A program made the position numbers and the translations under genes. From Pipra filicauda (taxonomy: Eukaryota; Chordata; Aves; Passeriformes; Pipridae), in NCBI RefSeq assembly GCF_003945595.2, contig NW_024104528.1, positions 186,001-250,000 of the forward strand: 64,000 nucleotides of DNA. Reading direction: 5' to 3'. Positions 9,901 to 23,300 of this stretch are shown here, piece by piece. The notes beneath the pieces were generated by a model that was not told where the DNA came from, made no database searches, and saw nothing but the letters and a program-made list of their open reading frames with translations. Each line of letters opens with the position of its first letter. The stretch's first letter is position 1.

Positions 9901-12468
9901 TACAAGGATATTTAAGGAGTGGTAATGTGATGAAAGGGAAAAATTGTTATTAATATCTGAAAGAACTTTTAGGACATCAAACCTGTTGGGTTGCAAGGAG
10001 TGGCAGTGAATGTCTCATCACTCAGGCCTTACAGTTAGGTTTGACAGAACTCTAATTCTCAGCTATGGATCAGATTTCATCATGTCTAAGATCCAGACAT
10101 TCCCAGGTTTTACTTTTAGCTTCAACATGGTTTTTTTACCGTATCTCAGCAACTTGGCTCTTGACAAGTAACTTTCAGTTTTCTCCACAAAAAGAAAAAT
10201 AAATTTGGTCATCTTTGCTACTGGGTAACCGGCTGGATTTAAGGAAGCTTTAGTGGAGAAATGCAACAAAGAAACAGTTTCTCTGTGGCTGTGACAATGG
10301 CGTGGACTGAGCAGAAATCTCCCGTGGGCAAGCAGTTAGGAGGAGTAGTTACCTTCCAGGCACAAGGGGTGATTGTGATGCCCTTATGACCCAGAAGGAT
10401 CTTGTCTTCCTTGTTTAGCCTTGTTCCAGTCACGCCTTCATGAATCAAATCCAGGGACCACCATTATCAACATAATGTCCTCTTAAAATATTAACTGTTT
10501 GTTATCTTAAAGCATTAGTCAAAGCCCACTAAAATGCCTGGAAAGCCTTCCACTGATTTCAGTAAGCTTCATGTTGTTGTCATTCTTTCTCTGGAGAAAA
10601 AGGACTACATAAAAGCAAATTAAAAATGCTGCCCCTTTTTCTTTCTGATGTCTTCCTAAATCTCTTTGTAAACTTAGCATTCATCTGAGAACCGTTTTGT
10701 GTTCGTTACCTGGACAGCTGACTAAAACCTCAGCTGAAGGAAAGCAGATGAGAAACAACTCTGCGAGTCCTCACGTGAAGTGATCGGGCTTCACCCTCTC
10801 TGTGCTGTCTCAGGAAGAAATTGTCACTTGGCTCTATTCACATTGGACATTTGTTATTAGAGAAATAGAGACATGATGGAACATTGCCACAAGATCCATG
10901 TCTCTTGTTTTTAAAATAAACATCTTTGCTTTGACTTGACGTTTATTTTCCATAAATGCCTCAGCTTCAATTTGGCATTTCAGCAACAGCAGGAGGCTGT
11001 TATCCTGTGACAACACGCAATTCCATTGACATTATCTCTTGAATACATGTGACAGTGCTCCAAATACTGTGTGTAGTTGATTTTAGTTAAACAATGTCAT
11101 GAAAATATAAAGCAAATGTATTGGATAGCAGAAGTGGCCATATTTTCCAGCTCTATGCTGTAACACCACAATTACACGAGGAACACTATGTACTGGTGAG
11201 TGCTACCTTAGTAAGCACACCCTGAGTTCGACTTAGGGGGTCCAAAGCAGTGAATGCTTATTAATTCCTGTTGACTCGAGGGCTGTGGCTGATGTGTTGG
11301 TTAGCATGTGCAGAGCTGAGCCTATCAACATTTTGAAAAGCTCTAAAACGACCTGAACACGCATAAGTAAATGCTGGTGCTCCAGAAGACCCTGTCACAG
11401 AAACCCAGCCCTTAGTTAGAGCATTTTTTTTGTCAGGAGACTCTCTTACAAACATGCTGTAATTAGTTCCCTTCAGATGATAAAAGAGGTGCAATGACTA
11501 TATGTTTTTCTGTCTTGCTCATGCACTGAGTAAAATGGTGCTGAGGAATAACCAAGTCAAAGCCTTCTAGTCTCCTGAAACCCGTGTTTTATTGTTGCTA
11601 AAAAGTCAAAAATTCAGAAAAAGGCTTCGTTTGACCAGTGAGTTCAACACTATTCAATCCTCCCAGAGTGGACTGAGGATTCCTTTTTTCTTCCCTAGTG
11701 CTCTTTGGAAGTGCCCAGATTTTAAAGATCCTCTGATTTTCACCATAAGATTGAGGCCAGGTCTCTATTTTCCCCAGTATTTCATGAGAATCGTGATGTT
11801 TTTTATAATCCTACCCAAAATTTTAAGGAAATATATGGCCCTGGACTGAGGTGTCACTAGGGGAGTGAAGAAAGGCGCTATTCTGACTCTGGCAATGTGT
11901 CCCTTTCAGAAAGTGGGCTTCAACTTGTATGTGCAGAAGTCTGAATGGGAGTAAAACTCCTGGCTTGTTCCAGGTGTATTTATGTGCTGTAAAGAAGTCT
12001 AATACAAAAGGAGTTGCACCAATTTACAGTAGTGTAAGAGCTGGCTCTTTGTCTATTGAGGTGGTACTTTTCAGTGTTCTCACCTCCAATCCCTCTCCAT
12101 CCCACTCGGAGGAGGTCTGCAGCTCAGCTTTGAAGTATCTCGCCCAGGAGAAAATCTTATTTTGCCTTTCTCAGTGACATTTGCAGTCTGCATGATCTAG
12201 ACTTGCTGTTGCTGTCTGGGCCTGACTGATGTCCTAGTTCATAGAGTGCTTCTGCCATTGTCTTATCATTCATCCTGCAATACTGAATTCTTCTGATGCA
12301 AAAATAATATTCAAACTTCTCTAAGAACAAGCCAGATCTTACCTCAGATTTGTGTTTCTGGAAGCCGAGTATTCCTTTTGCTATTGATGCAATTCTTGTG
12401 AAGTTAATGCCTATAAATATTTGACAGAAGCATTTTATTTACAGTCTGGACTAATATTAACCTGGAGC
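6934..12468. other. Intergenic sequence upstream of ADRB1
   Basis: No gene, RNA gene or clear repeat family seen. The frames are short, scattered over all six phases and without protein character. A T-run lies at about 9021-9033 and an A/G-rich run at about 9205-9225. Confidence 0.55.
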
Positions 12469-12501
12469 AATAATAATAATAATAATAATAATAACAATAA
12501 C

Positions 12502-12541
<40 letters not shown>

Positions 12542-12542
12542 T
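12469..12542. repeat. (AAT)n microsatellite
   Basis: About 24 units of AAT/ATA in tandem, interrupted twice by AAC units. Confidence 0.97.
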
Positions 12543-15130
12543 TGTGCTCATTGATCCAGATTATAACTAAGCCTTTAATTGCTCAGATTTCCAGGTCTGC
12601 ATCTCCCTGTAGTTTCTTTACATCAATCTCCTCAACAGACACAGTGGCACTGTGAGAAAAGCCTGAGTAAGGCTGCCTCTTTTTTAAGCATCAAGGATTC
12701 CTGTGAGAGGGGTGGCAAAACATTTTACAGCAGACCAGAAAATACTGCAGTGGCCAGAGCCTTTGTTTATACAGAGAGATTGTGGTCAGAGACGAGAGCA
12801 GAGGAGTGATGACTACAAGTCCTCTGAGATTTTACTCTGGTCTATTCCTGCCTCAACGTGCACTGGCTGCAAGAAGTTGCCTAATTTATCCTTCCTGAAG
12901 CCTACCCATCTGTAGGATGAAAGTAGCACACTTTGGGAAATATCTTCTCACTTTTTAACTGGAATAGAATTGGTGCTTTAAAAGCACCTCTTGAGGCATG
13001 GGCATAAAGGGCAATGAAGAGGCACAGTGACAGTGTTTTGGTGTCCAGCAACGTGCTGGTTAGTGAAGTGTGGAAGTCAAGAAACCATTTCTTTCCCCTT
13101 CACGTCATGAGGAACTAGAACATATAAACAAGTATCTGGAATGCGCAAAAAGGCTCATTCAGATGGCTTGGGGTGGAACCAGTATTTTCCAACACGTGGG
13201 AAATCTGTATATATGTTCTGAATGGCACAAGACTGACTTGAGCAGCACGGCTGGGGGTTCAGCTCCAGCTGGCTGTGATGGTGGGTGATGGTTAAGACTG
13301 ATTTAGATGTCTGGTCAGCCCACTGTTGTTGGCTGAGTGTCTCCAGCTGTAGAACTGAGGCTTTGGAATCTGTAGGGAAATGGGTTAGGGCTCCCACTGG
13401 GAGAAAATACATTCTGAATTTTTTTTAAGCAAAAAAAATCAATTGCTGTTCATGCTAACTTAGGGCAGTACCCTGGGAAAGATCTCTGAATAGCTGAGAC
13501 TGTGTCACAACTTGTGAAAAAGTTGTTCCTTTTTGTTGGCAATAAGAGTGCCTTTCAAAGCTTTTGGGGGATGCTGTGTTGCAAATTTTGCTTTTCAAAC
13601 CTGTCTTTGCAGGAGTTCATAATGTTCAGTTACAGGCTTTTTCTAAGTAATGGTTCTCCTAAGTTGCCTTCGTATCTTTTAAGCCAACTTTGATTTCTGT
13701 TTTTGTTAAGAGAAAAAACAAGTCTTACTTCAGATTTGATAAGCAGCAGTTGCTGCCTATTAACATCTATTGAGAGCCCTCCGTCCTCTCAGCTAGGCAG
13801 CAAGTGCACAACACTAACTTGCCATGACACATACTCAGATATTGTCTTTACTATTCACTGAACAGAGCAAAGCAATGAGGGATGTAGCCCTCCAAAAAGG
13901 GTAGGGGTCCTGACTGCTTTTATTTGGTACAAATAAACATAGGATTAGCTAAAATAGGAAGAAATAGTAGGGATGCAGCAGTGATAGCTGGGGGGTGTGC
14001 AAAGCCATGTGAAGTTGCTATTATGTTATAAAAAAATCCAAAAGCTAACAGTTATCTTAAAAATCCACTGTAAACCCTTGATCTAATACTGTGGGGATTC
14101 TGTTTGTGGGTTGTTTGTTTGTTTCCTAATCTGTTGGTTTGGACCTCTCTGATAAATGTCTTTCATACCTGCTTCTGGAAACTTACTTGATGAGAAAGGT
14201 TTAAGATCCTTAACATCAACCTTGGATGTAGACAAGTCATGATACTGCGTGAAAACTGCTGGGGTTCAGCTGTCACAAAACGAATGGTTGACTTCACCTA
14301 CCTCATATCCCACCTCTGAGCTCACCTGCTACCAGTTAATTCACTGCTCTGACTGGTTTGCAGAACATCTGAGTCCTCTGGCAAGTGGGAAAGGAAGTGG
14401 GTTGTACCTACTTCTTCTAAACACATTCATTGTGTTTAGGACAACGCCTAAAGTAACATATCTGCTTCTAATAACCTCTTCTTACTTGTTATGAGACATC
14501 TCTGCTGACCATTTCTTAGTGGCCTTGGTACTGCTTCTTTGAATTAAGCTATCTGTCACCTATGCACGTTTTACTTTTCAGTAGTTGTGGACCAGGGCAT
14601 GCACTTTTTTTTCTATCTCATTAAATATTGCTGAGATGGTGATAAACTGCCTCACTGTCCACCAGTTTGCTTATTAATTTGTAATAACCAATTAAATTAT
14701 GATATTCCAGCTCTGCAGGTAACAGCATATTTCTGATGGCAAATCCTCTGTTTAGCTACCCCCTATTGGGAAGTATCTTTTCAGTCTGCATTTAGAAACA
14801 GACACCTGATGTGAAAAGGTGAAGTGCTCAACATTCCCCTGTTTCCTGGAGGTAAAGTGGATAAACATGTGTTCTGTACCTCTGGAAATCTGGTCAGAAT
14901 TTAAAGCTATATATCTACATTTTTCAATAAAATAATTATGATCTTAAAACATAGTTTAAAAAAAAAAAGAAAAAAAGCTGAAGTGACCCTGAGCCTGAGT
15001 TTGGTCTCAATGTCTTTCTTTTCATCATAACTTGTTCCAGAGTACCTTTTGACCTAAATTACTCTCCTGCATGTAAAGCCTTGTGTTGTGTAGGCATTGG
15101 AGTTTGTCAAGAGCCTTGTCTGACTATAAT
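12543..15130. other. Intergenic sequence, nothing recognised
   Basis: A+T-rich, no convincing frame. The part near 14620-14710 is rich in TTAAT/ATTAAT motifs of the homeodomain type, which alone proves nothing. Confidence 0.5.
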
Positions 15131-15169
15131 CTTTGCTCAGAAATTTGTGTCTGATTTTCTATCTCTGTT

Positions 15170-15349
15170 ATGGACTCCGTAAACTTCCAAGCAACAGACA
15201 ACGATCCAGATGTCAGCCCAGTGCTGGCCGCTCCAGCCAATCCTTACACCGTTCCTGACAAGCTGTGCCAGTGGTGCCAGATCATCAAAGACTTTACCCT
15301 GGACAGTGAAGCCACAACATTGGTAACAATGTCAAAGGGTGAACTCTGA
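15170..15349 (+). CDS. Unrecognised 59-codon frame with exon-like borders (hypothetical)
   Basis: An ATG at 15170 opens 59 codons whose codon choice and composition look coding (for example PYTVPDKLCQWCQIIKDFTL), unlike the surrounding A+T-rich DNA. A possible acceptor (ATCTTTGCTCAG, ending at 15140) precedes it. A donor-like TTG|GTAACA lies at 15321/15322 in phase 0, so the real exon could end there. Directly after, in another phase, about 38 open codons run to a TAA near 15472 (SPLLDQVISEQPHTPK), as if a single frame had been shifted. Possible readings are an exon of an unknown gene, a decayed retrocopy, or chance. I recognise no family. Confidence 0.25.
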   Translation: MDSVNFQATDNDPDVSPVLAAPANPYTVPDKLCQWCQIIKDFTLDSEATTLVTMSKGEL

Positions 15350-15479
15350 TCCAGCCTGGTAGTGCTGGATCAGATTCACAGGGTTTTGGGGAGGATTGGA
15401 GGGCGCTCAGCCCCTTGCTGGATCAGGTCATCAGTGAGCAGCCCCACACTCCCAAAATTGCAAAGCCTTCTTAACAGAT

Positions 15480-17515
15480 TCCTCAAGCTGTAATTAGTTT
15501 AAATTATTTTACAAAGAGGAGGGAAGTGCCATGCACCAATAGTGTTAGTAATCCCTTCAACTTGATGCCTCTCCACAGGGTGTCCCAAGTAGAACAAAAT
15601 GTATTTCTCTTGAGATGACATTGCCTTTAAGAACAGATTACAGTATTTGCCACCTTATCCATTCTAACCATTTTTCTGCTTAGAAAAATTGGCCAAATTC
15701 TAGAAATTATATCTTTTTGATTAAAAAAGGTGCAGAAAGAGTGGGAGTCAGTCAGTGTGAGTAAATCAGAAAAACTGTAGTGACTTCACTGGAGCTACAC
15801 TAGAGGCATTTAGCACAGCTCTGCCAGCCCTGTGCTTCTCTATTTTTGTTTGTGTCTGATGAAACAAAATCTTTCTTGAATCGTATCTCAATTTCCATTG
15901 TAAAATTCTAATTTTGAAGTCAGTTGAACTAGAGCTCCCTTTCCCCCCTCCTCTTCAATCAGCAAAACATTTAATAATATACAAATACCTCCCTGTGGCT
16001 TCAAATTAAATTCTTTTATGACCAAGTAACATAAATAACACCTGCAAGAAATCATTGATACACTTGCTGCTTTTATACAATGCCTTTGGATAAAAAAGGA
16101 GATTAACCATTTTTTAAACATTTTCTCTGTTAGCTAATATAATTAATGCATATTACTCCCTCATATCTGAGCAGCAAAATCTTCCACCTGCCAAAAAAAT
16201 TTGTAATACATTACTAACAAAGCCATAATTGCATCTAATAAATACTCTCTCTGCTCTTGCTGGGCTTTTGTGAGTCTGAATAGCTGTGAACCACTTTGCA
16301 GTCCTCATCTGAAAGGTCTCCTATAGATCAAATAATATTACTATTTTAAATAGCAGAACTGTTATTGAGACACCTCTGTGTTCAAGCTGTTCTTGACAGT
16401 AACCAGTCTATACTCGCTGCAGCCTTGCAATCTGAAGCTGCTAAACTTGTAGTTAGCTTAGCTATTGTCACTCAGCAAACACCTCATTCTTATAATTTAT
16501 TTATGCCTTTATTCTGCACACTATCCAGGAATGAGTATGGGGCTTTTTACACGTTAATTATTCATAATGATTCAAGGAGTTTGTTTATGCAAAACGTATT
16601 TCAGGCCACAGGCTCTCTATGAACCCTTTGCCTTCCTGATTGCTTTGTGTGTTTGCTGTTCGTCATGTGTTATCCACAGAACTCATGGATCACTGCAAAC
16701 TGTATCATGTGGCACTGCTTTTGTTCCCCAGTGGATGAGTCTCCAACACAGGAAAGGCATTTCTGGAAGGAACACAGGAGGGCTTCTGACATGAGAATTG
16801 GGGCATCTTATTGGTTCCCAGTTCTCTGGAGCTCTCATTCAACTGCTTCTGAAATCACATATTTTTTGGAGTCTTGGTTGAACATTGCTCTCAACTTTTT
16901 CCATAATTTGTTCCTGACAGTTATACTACAGTGGGGTTGGTGGTTTGAGTGAGATAGGAGAATGAGAGAATGTGGTCCTACAGAGTTAAACACATAAGTT
17001 ATGTCAAAGTTGAGAGAGGAATCAAAGGGACAAGACAGGATAGATGGCTTTCCCAGTGGCACCCAGAAGGAATGTTGCAAGGTTAGACTGTAACTCACAA
17101 CTTCAGCATCTCCACTGGTGTTTGGCCAGTGGGATTAGTGCCTATTGATTGCAAGGAACTTGTCTTTTCCTCTTTATACCCATTTCCTGCTCTTATTACT
17201 CTTGGCACCAGCTACTGTACCATGAAAAGACATTCTTGTGGGAGCAGGACTAAGGGCCTTGTTTCTCTCTCAGTGAAAAGGTCTGCTAATCCTGACATAC
17301 TCTAAGGTCTCTGGGGAGTGGTGACTGTGTTTATACAAGCACCACAAGCAGGAGTTACATGTAAGACATAAAATAGTCCCTTCACTTTATTGAAAGTAGA
17401 GTAGCAAATAAATGCCTGGCATTAGGCTACTGGCAATGCCTGTGCCCTGATTTGGGTGCCAACTTTTAGAAATATGTGAGCCTACTGGCACGATCCCAAA
17501 AGCAAGCAATGAGAA
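15480..17515. other. Intergenic sequence, possibly containing conserved non-coding DNA
   Basis: No gene or repeat family recognised. The stretch 16130-16600 is dense in octamer- and homeodomain-like words (ATGCATATTA, GTTAATTATTCAT) and has no simple repeats, the texture often seen in conserved enhancers. This cannot be tested here. Confidence 0.3.
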
Positions 17516-17519
17516 CAAC

Positions 17520-17790
17520 CAGAGGCCTTCACACTGTGGCTGGAGTGGAAAGACTGAAAAGACTGGGTTTGTTTACTCCAGTCATCACTAAGGGGACACA
17601 ACGACAGTGTAAAATGTTCCTGCAAAGAGGAGGGGAATAAACTGTTCTCTACTGGATACAGGAGAAGAAGGAATGGTCATACATTACAGCAAGAGCCATG
17701 TAGGCTGCAGTGGAGACAGCTGGACTCGAGTCTGGGATGCCTGGGAAGGGAGTAACTTTGTGCAATTAAGTGAGGTCTCAGGTTAGAAGT
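17520..17790 (+). mobile_element. Old, diverged CR1 fragment
   Basis: Blocks resemble an internal part of older CR1 subfamilies, in order: the GACTGGGTTTGTTTA region, then AAACTGTTCTCTACTGGATACAGG, then an AAGGAATGGTCA...CAGCAAGAG region. Divergence is high and no terminal octamers are left. Confidence 0.5.
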
Positions 17791-19770
17791 TAAGACTTCT
17801 CCTATAGGTAGTAAAGGGAAGTATTAATTCTGGTTGTGCTTCAACTCTCTTTGAAGGTTTTTTCTCTACACTGTCTCGTGAGGGAGCCCAGTTTCCTACA
17901 TTAGCCAATTCATTTAAGTGCCCAAAGTTGAATGGTATGAATCTGGGCCTCAGTGACTGGCCTTTACCCTATGGCTCATCATCAGACCCTGTGGGTCCTA
18001 TGTCACAGTCTCCAGTTTCTGCTTTTATCATTGCCTTTCAGTTTCCTTGATGCAGCAAATCTTTGCTTCACAAAAGCTTGAACAACCTTAACATAATATA
18101 TATTTTCTGTTCTTTAGGAAGGTTAAAGTTTTTTTTACTGCACCAAACCATTTAATGATTTGCCTTTTGAATATATAAACATGATTCTAAAGGCTTTATC
18201 AGCTAAACCATTTTTCTTCTAAAATAATTAATAATGAGTAGCATTTTACCTATTGGGTAAAATATACCTATTCCAGTATAAGTGCTAAAAAAACAGATAA
18301 AGGGAAAAGAGGTTTTAGTCTCAGTTTTCAAAGATTCTTTATAAATATAATCAAATAGTGTGAAAAAACTAGAAAAAAAGTACCATAGCAACACCATAAT
18401 AACCTGGCTGTCCTACCAGGTCAGAAGATGTAGCACTAAAAACTTTATCTATAACCCCATTACTGTGAACTAAGGCAGTATTGGGGTATTGTCTTAGGTT
18501 ATTTGTTAGGTTATTTGTTTTGTAGCAAAGAAGTCCTCCCCAGAAGAATCATACTGGCCCAAAACTCTTGAGGCTTTACATTTAGAAAAACCAAAGTCTG
18601 CCTCAAATGCCCTGTATTCTGATTGATTTTTTGCTTTCTGGTTTTTGGTTGATTTTATTTTTTTTCTTGAGTTTTTGGGGTGTGCTTGCTTTGTTTTTCA
18701 CACTGTGTACCTATAAGAAAGTAAAAGATGTGGGTCTCCAATGAACTTTCTGGGGCTGAAACTAAAATAGTATGAATTTGAGATTTAGACCTGGAGTCAA
18801 AACACTTGCATTGGAAAAGCTTCTTCAGCATGACAGGAAGTCTGTGACATGGAATATGTTATATCTGTGCTTCCATGGGCCATGGTAGCAGCAGAAATGA
18901 ACCCTGATGGAATGACTGCAAAGCATAATGATGATTCCAGCCTGTCTTCTCAAGTCTTTCCTCCTGTTGTTTAATTTCAGCCAAGGTTGACAGAGGACAA
19001 AAGAGCTCCTGTAGAATAAGTGCCTATCAATGTTAAAAAATAGTATTTGGGTAGAGTGAAGAAAGCCTACCAGTGCCTCACTTGGGGAAAGGCAGCTGCA
19101 GATCTTCTTTTACAGCAAATATCAAAGAACCCACACAGCAGAGACTTATTTGAAATTAAGCTCCTTACAGTTTTAATTTTCACACGAGTAATTGCTTAAA
19201 AGATTTTTGGTTGGAGTTAACAACACTTGGAGGCTCTGTTGCCACCTACTCCTAAGCTCCCCAGCCCCAAGTACCTTGAACCCCTTTGCTTCCTATCAAC
19301 ATATTAAAGACAAGTTAAAGCATCTCCTGGGAATTACATTCCTCTGTCCTGTATTTGGTCCCTGCAGCTAATCTTTATGTCAAACTCACTGCAGTTATTG
19401 TTACAAATCAGGACTGACTTTTTTATTTTGATTGCCAGGTCAACCAGGTCTACTTGATCCCTTAGAATCAAACACTATTCTTCTTCCAGCTCCATAAACA
19501 GCAAAGCTCCTGGACTCAGATAGATCGTAGCTACTGCTCTTACACTGCTGTAAAGGCATGAGCTGCATCAGAGCACAGCTTGCTCCTGCAGCTGCCTTGG
19601 CTCAAGAGGGGTGTTTGTGTCAGTAAACTAATCACACATGGCTTGGACAAGAGGCAGGCAGGAGCAGATAAGGGGCTGTTTTTGCAGAGTCCGTTCTTTG
19701 TCCACAACCATGTTTTGGTGAATGAAATCATCGCAGTGCAGACAGCAGTGTGACTGAGCAGGAAAGGAGC
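17791..19770. other. Intergenic sequence, nothing recognised
   Basis: A+T-rich. The frames are short and without protein character, and no RNA gene or repeat family was identified. Confidence 0.5.
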
Positions 19771-19774
19771 CTGG

Positions 19775-20040
19775 TTGCCCCTTAGTTACAATCCCCACTT
19801 GGTTATGTGCTCCGAGCCTTGGACAAGTCATTTAACCCTTGTGTGACTGCTTCTCTGAGCAGTCAAATTTTGTGTAAGAATAGTGGCATGTTGCCTGGAG
19901 GGGGTGAGCTGTAATACCTTTAAAAATAAGACATATACTAAACATCCAGATACTTAAGAAAGAGAAGCAAAACCTGCTCATCAGTTTCCCTATATGTATG
20001 ACAGAATAGGAAGAAATAGCACCTTTTGTAAGATTTGTCC
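19775..20040 (+). mobile_element. MIR-like SINE relic, split by extra sequence
   Basis: The segment holds the MIR core (CCTTGGACAAGTCATTTAACC at about 19817-19837). About 120 bases later comes the next MIR block (CATCAGTTTCCCTATATGTA, then AATAGCACCTT). In the family consensus these blocks are nearly adjacent, so extra sequence separates them. Confidence 0.55.
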
Positions 20041-20160
20041 CTCCAGTATGAGTGGTAAGCCAACAACTGGGATATTTTTAGTCCTAGTGCCATGAGCTGC
20101 TTATGGCACAGTGTAGATCCATTATGAAAAATATATGCTGTCTCTCTCTCTCTTCCCTAG

Positions 20161-20327
20161 ATGCAATGCAAATAAATCAGCAGTTTCTTAGCTGAGAAGT
20201 TCCCACGTTTGTTGCTTTGGTGAGTGAAATGGAGATGGTCTGTCTGTGGGTGCTGCCCACAACACAAGGACTCCCTCTCTAGTGGCTTGAGGCCCAGCAG
20301 GAGCCATTCTCAACAAAATCACAACAG
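20161..20327 (+). ncRNA. Candidate internal exon of a non-coding RNA
   Basis: A near-ideal acceptor (a long CT tract ending in TTCCCTAG at 20160) and a perfect donor (AACAG|GTAAGT at 20327/20328) bracket 167 bases, a typical internal exon length. All three plus-strand frames meet a stop within the first 50 bases, so a coding exon is unlikely. The transcript would run away from ADRB1. No partner exon is assigned with confidence; other plus-strand acceptors and donors occur at 30992 and 47371/47455. Confidence 0.3.
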
Positions 20328-23300
20328 GTAAGTTATGTGTGCCCTGTTGGGCTTGAAAGCAGGTGTGCCTTCAAAGCAGAACCTGGTTTTGAAATTTTAA
20401 TTGACTGCCTGTGTTCTTAATTTCACAGGAAGGTGATTGCAGGAAGGAAATGGGCTCAGGTGAGCTGTGAAGGGAAAGAAAATAAATACTGTGAGACAGA
20501 TATCAAACCTGTTGTGCTATTGAAGAGGACTGAACATGGATGGAGAAGAATTTGTGTGCGAGGGAGGGGGGTTAGCGACATAATGGGAGGTGTCCTGAAG
20601 ATTAGGTTTGGGCATGACACTTGAACATATCTAGGTCAGCTGAAGAAGGAGGAATATCAAGCAAAACTTCCTGCTAGCATGATCGAGTAGGCTATGGAAT
20701 CTTAGAGAAGCAGCAGAGATCCTCAGCATTACAGAGCAGAACAAAAATGTGATCAGCTGTGCTCAAGCAGAAGGGTACAGACCATGCCCGCTTTTGGAAT
20801 TCAGCGTAGCAAGGACTGTCTGCTGTGAGAGAGCGACATGACACTGAGACTGGAAGAGACTAGAGATTTAATTTTGTGAAAACAGAGGACCCAAGGATAG
20901 GCTGATCCACGCAGTTTATTAAATATGGCAGGCTGGACTCCATACTTTCTTATTGTTTGATATGTCTTCCCTGGAAGATCAAAAATATGACTCTTCATCA
21001 ATTACCAGTGCTGGATGTAGTTTTTTAAAACCTTGCTCAAGAGCCACATCCAGACACTCAGACAGCTGGCTGGATCTGAGCCAGTGTGATTTGACTTGAA
21101 AACAAAGAAAATTCTCCTATGAACTGAGAGATCTATTACTATCAATTTGTCTTTTGTTCGAAATAAACCATTATCTGCTTCCTTAGGATCAAAGGTAAAT
21201 AGTTCATGAACTCCAGAGAAAAGGAGAAAAGAATCGTTTAGCCAGAGAACTGTACTTTTTGAGGCAGTCTGTTGTCAGGTCATGGCATTGTGTTCCCATG
21301 TCACTGATGTGATTAAACAGGGAAAAAGGTTTAAAAAAATGAATAAGCTCAGAATTTTTTTCACAGACACAGACTTCTTGAGTGATCAGCATACAAGTCT
21401 TCAAGCTATAACTGCTGGATTTGTCCCTTCAACTTCAACTCACCCAGCCTGAGTGGATGGAGAGTACTGTGCCATGACTCACACTTAACCTGTGCATTTA
21501 TAAGCACTTTTGATGAGTTCTCTTCTACATCTCTCAATTTTTCACTTCTTTTACACTCCCAAGGCATTAGATTGTACTATATGTTTGATCCAGAGGTTCT
21601 TCTTGCACCTTTCTCGATTGGATGGGTTGAGTGTGGCATTACAGCTATGCAGAAGAGTCAGTTTGCAGGTGTTAGGTCAGACTGGAACAGCTTCCCCTGT
21701 ACAGGGTGGATTCATGAAGAGAGCACAGGATGTGACTATAGGTCCTCGACTTCCATGCCTGCCCTTCCTGATTCATCCCTGTTTTCCCATAGCCTGCTGA
21801 GGTAGGGCAGGGAGTTTGGACCTTGAGCAGGCAGGGGTTGCTCACTCACTGCATGTCTGACCTTTTGCTGATCAGTGCAGGTTTTGGAGAGTCTTGTGTG
21901 TCTGGGAGCCTGTTTTCACTGGGAGGGCACATGACTGCTTGATATGAATAAAGTGCCTCTGGCTGAGAGTGCTGTGGAGGGCATGAGGGAGGTACTGTTC
22001 TGTAGCTGATGGTCTTGCAAAAACTATTTGCTGCCTGTAAAGCAGGTGGAAGAGTAAACTCTCCATGTGTTACTATCACAGTTCTCCTCCTAAGCCCATC
22101 TGTAACCAGTCATCCTGGGCTTTGCTATCTAATACTTTTCCCGTTACATAATAGTTTTCATCAAGGAACCATTCTGATGCTTCTTCCCTTCAGGTTCAAT
22201 AATCCAGCCAGTGTTCTGGGAGAAGATCTGCATTGTGACACTTTAACCCTTATATTTCATTCTGTAGACTGGTATTTAGTGGGTAGATTAGATTTTGATT
22301 TTCTGGAGAAGTTCTTGCTAATTTAGGAAGACTTTGGATTAGTCCCTGAGACCTAGGCTGGACTTGAAACAGCCTACACAGACCCCTCTCTGTGCCTGGT
22401 GGCTTCTGTCTCATGCCCACTGGAGCACAACTGTTCATCAATACAGATGAAAGTTTGGATCTTTTCATCAATAAGAGATTATTTTTCTCTCATTATGTTT
22501 CAAACTCTGCTGCTTTGCTCATCAACACAGTGAAATCTATGAAGTGTTTACTGCTGTCCTCCTTACCTTTCTCTCAGTGCATTAGCCATGCAAAGAACCC
22601 CCCATTTTTATCACACCCATCGTCATGACAACGCATTCGTGTGCTGCCGCTTTCATTTTATGGCCTCTAAAGCTGAGGGAACAACACTACTGTACTTCAA
22701 CTCCATGAGCTCCAGTACTTTATCCTCTTTTTCTGTGCTGAGCTCTTTCGAGCTCATTTAAACTTCTGTTTACTTCCACTTCTCTGGGAAAAACAAGAGG
22801 AAGGATCCAAACAGCCAAAGTAGGGAGTTGTCAGGATGGGCTGAAGAGGGAAGGAAGGGAAAACAAGAGGGGACATTAAAATGCCTGAGACAAACCTCCT
22901 CTATCATAGCACTGATGTATGGGATAATTCCCCCCATCCTCTTCTCACTTTGGATGTATAAACTTGACATTATATTTAGGTAATCCATCGTCTCTCAAAC
23001 TTCTCTTTGCTGAAAGATGTTACAATTTGATGGAAGAAAGGAATCCTTCTTTCTGAATAGTTTTTTTCTTTCTTATCCCCAGATTCTCTATCTGTAACTG
23101 AGGAAGTAATTCTAGCCTCCTTTAATATGCTGTTTGAGACAAAGATTATGTTTCCATGAGCAGGGGGTGTCTTCTGATAATGGGATCATGGCTAGCACTG
23201 TATTCTCGCTGGTGATTTTCTAAGCACTAAAGACCCCATCTAAATTATAGAAAAATGCCAGTGACTGTGTTGATAAATAGGACAATCTCAACGGGTTTTA

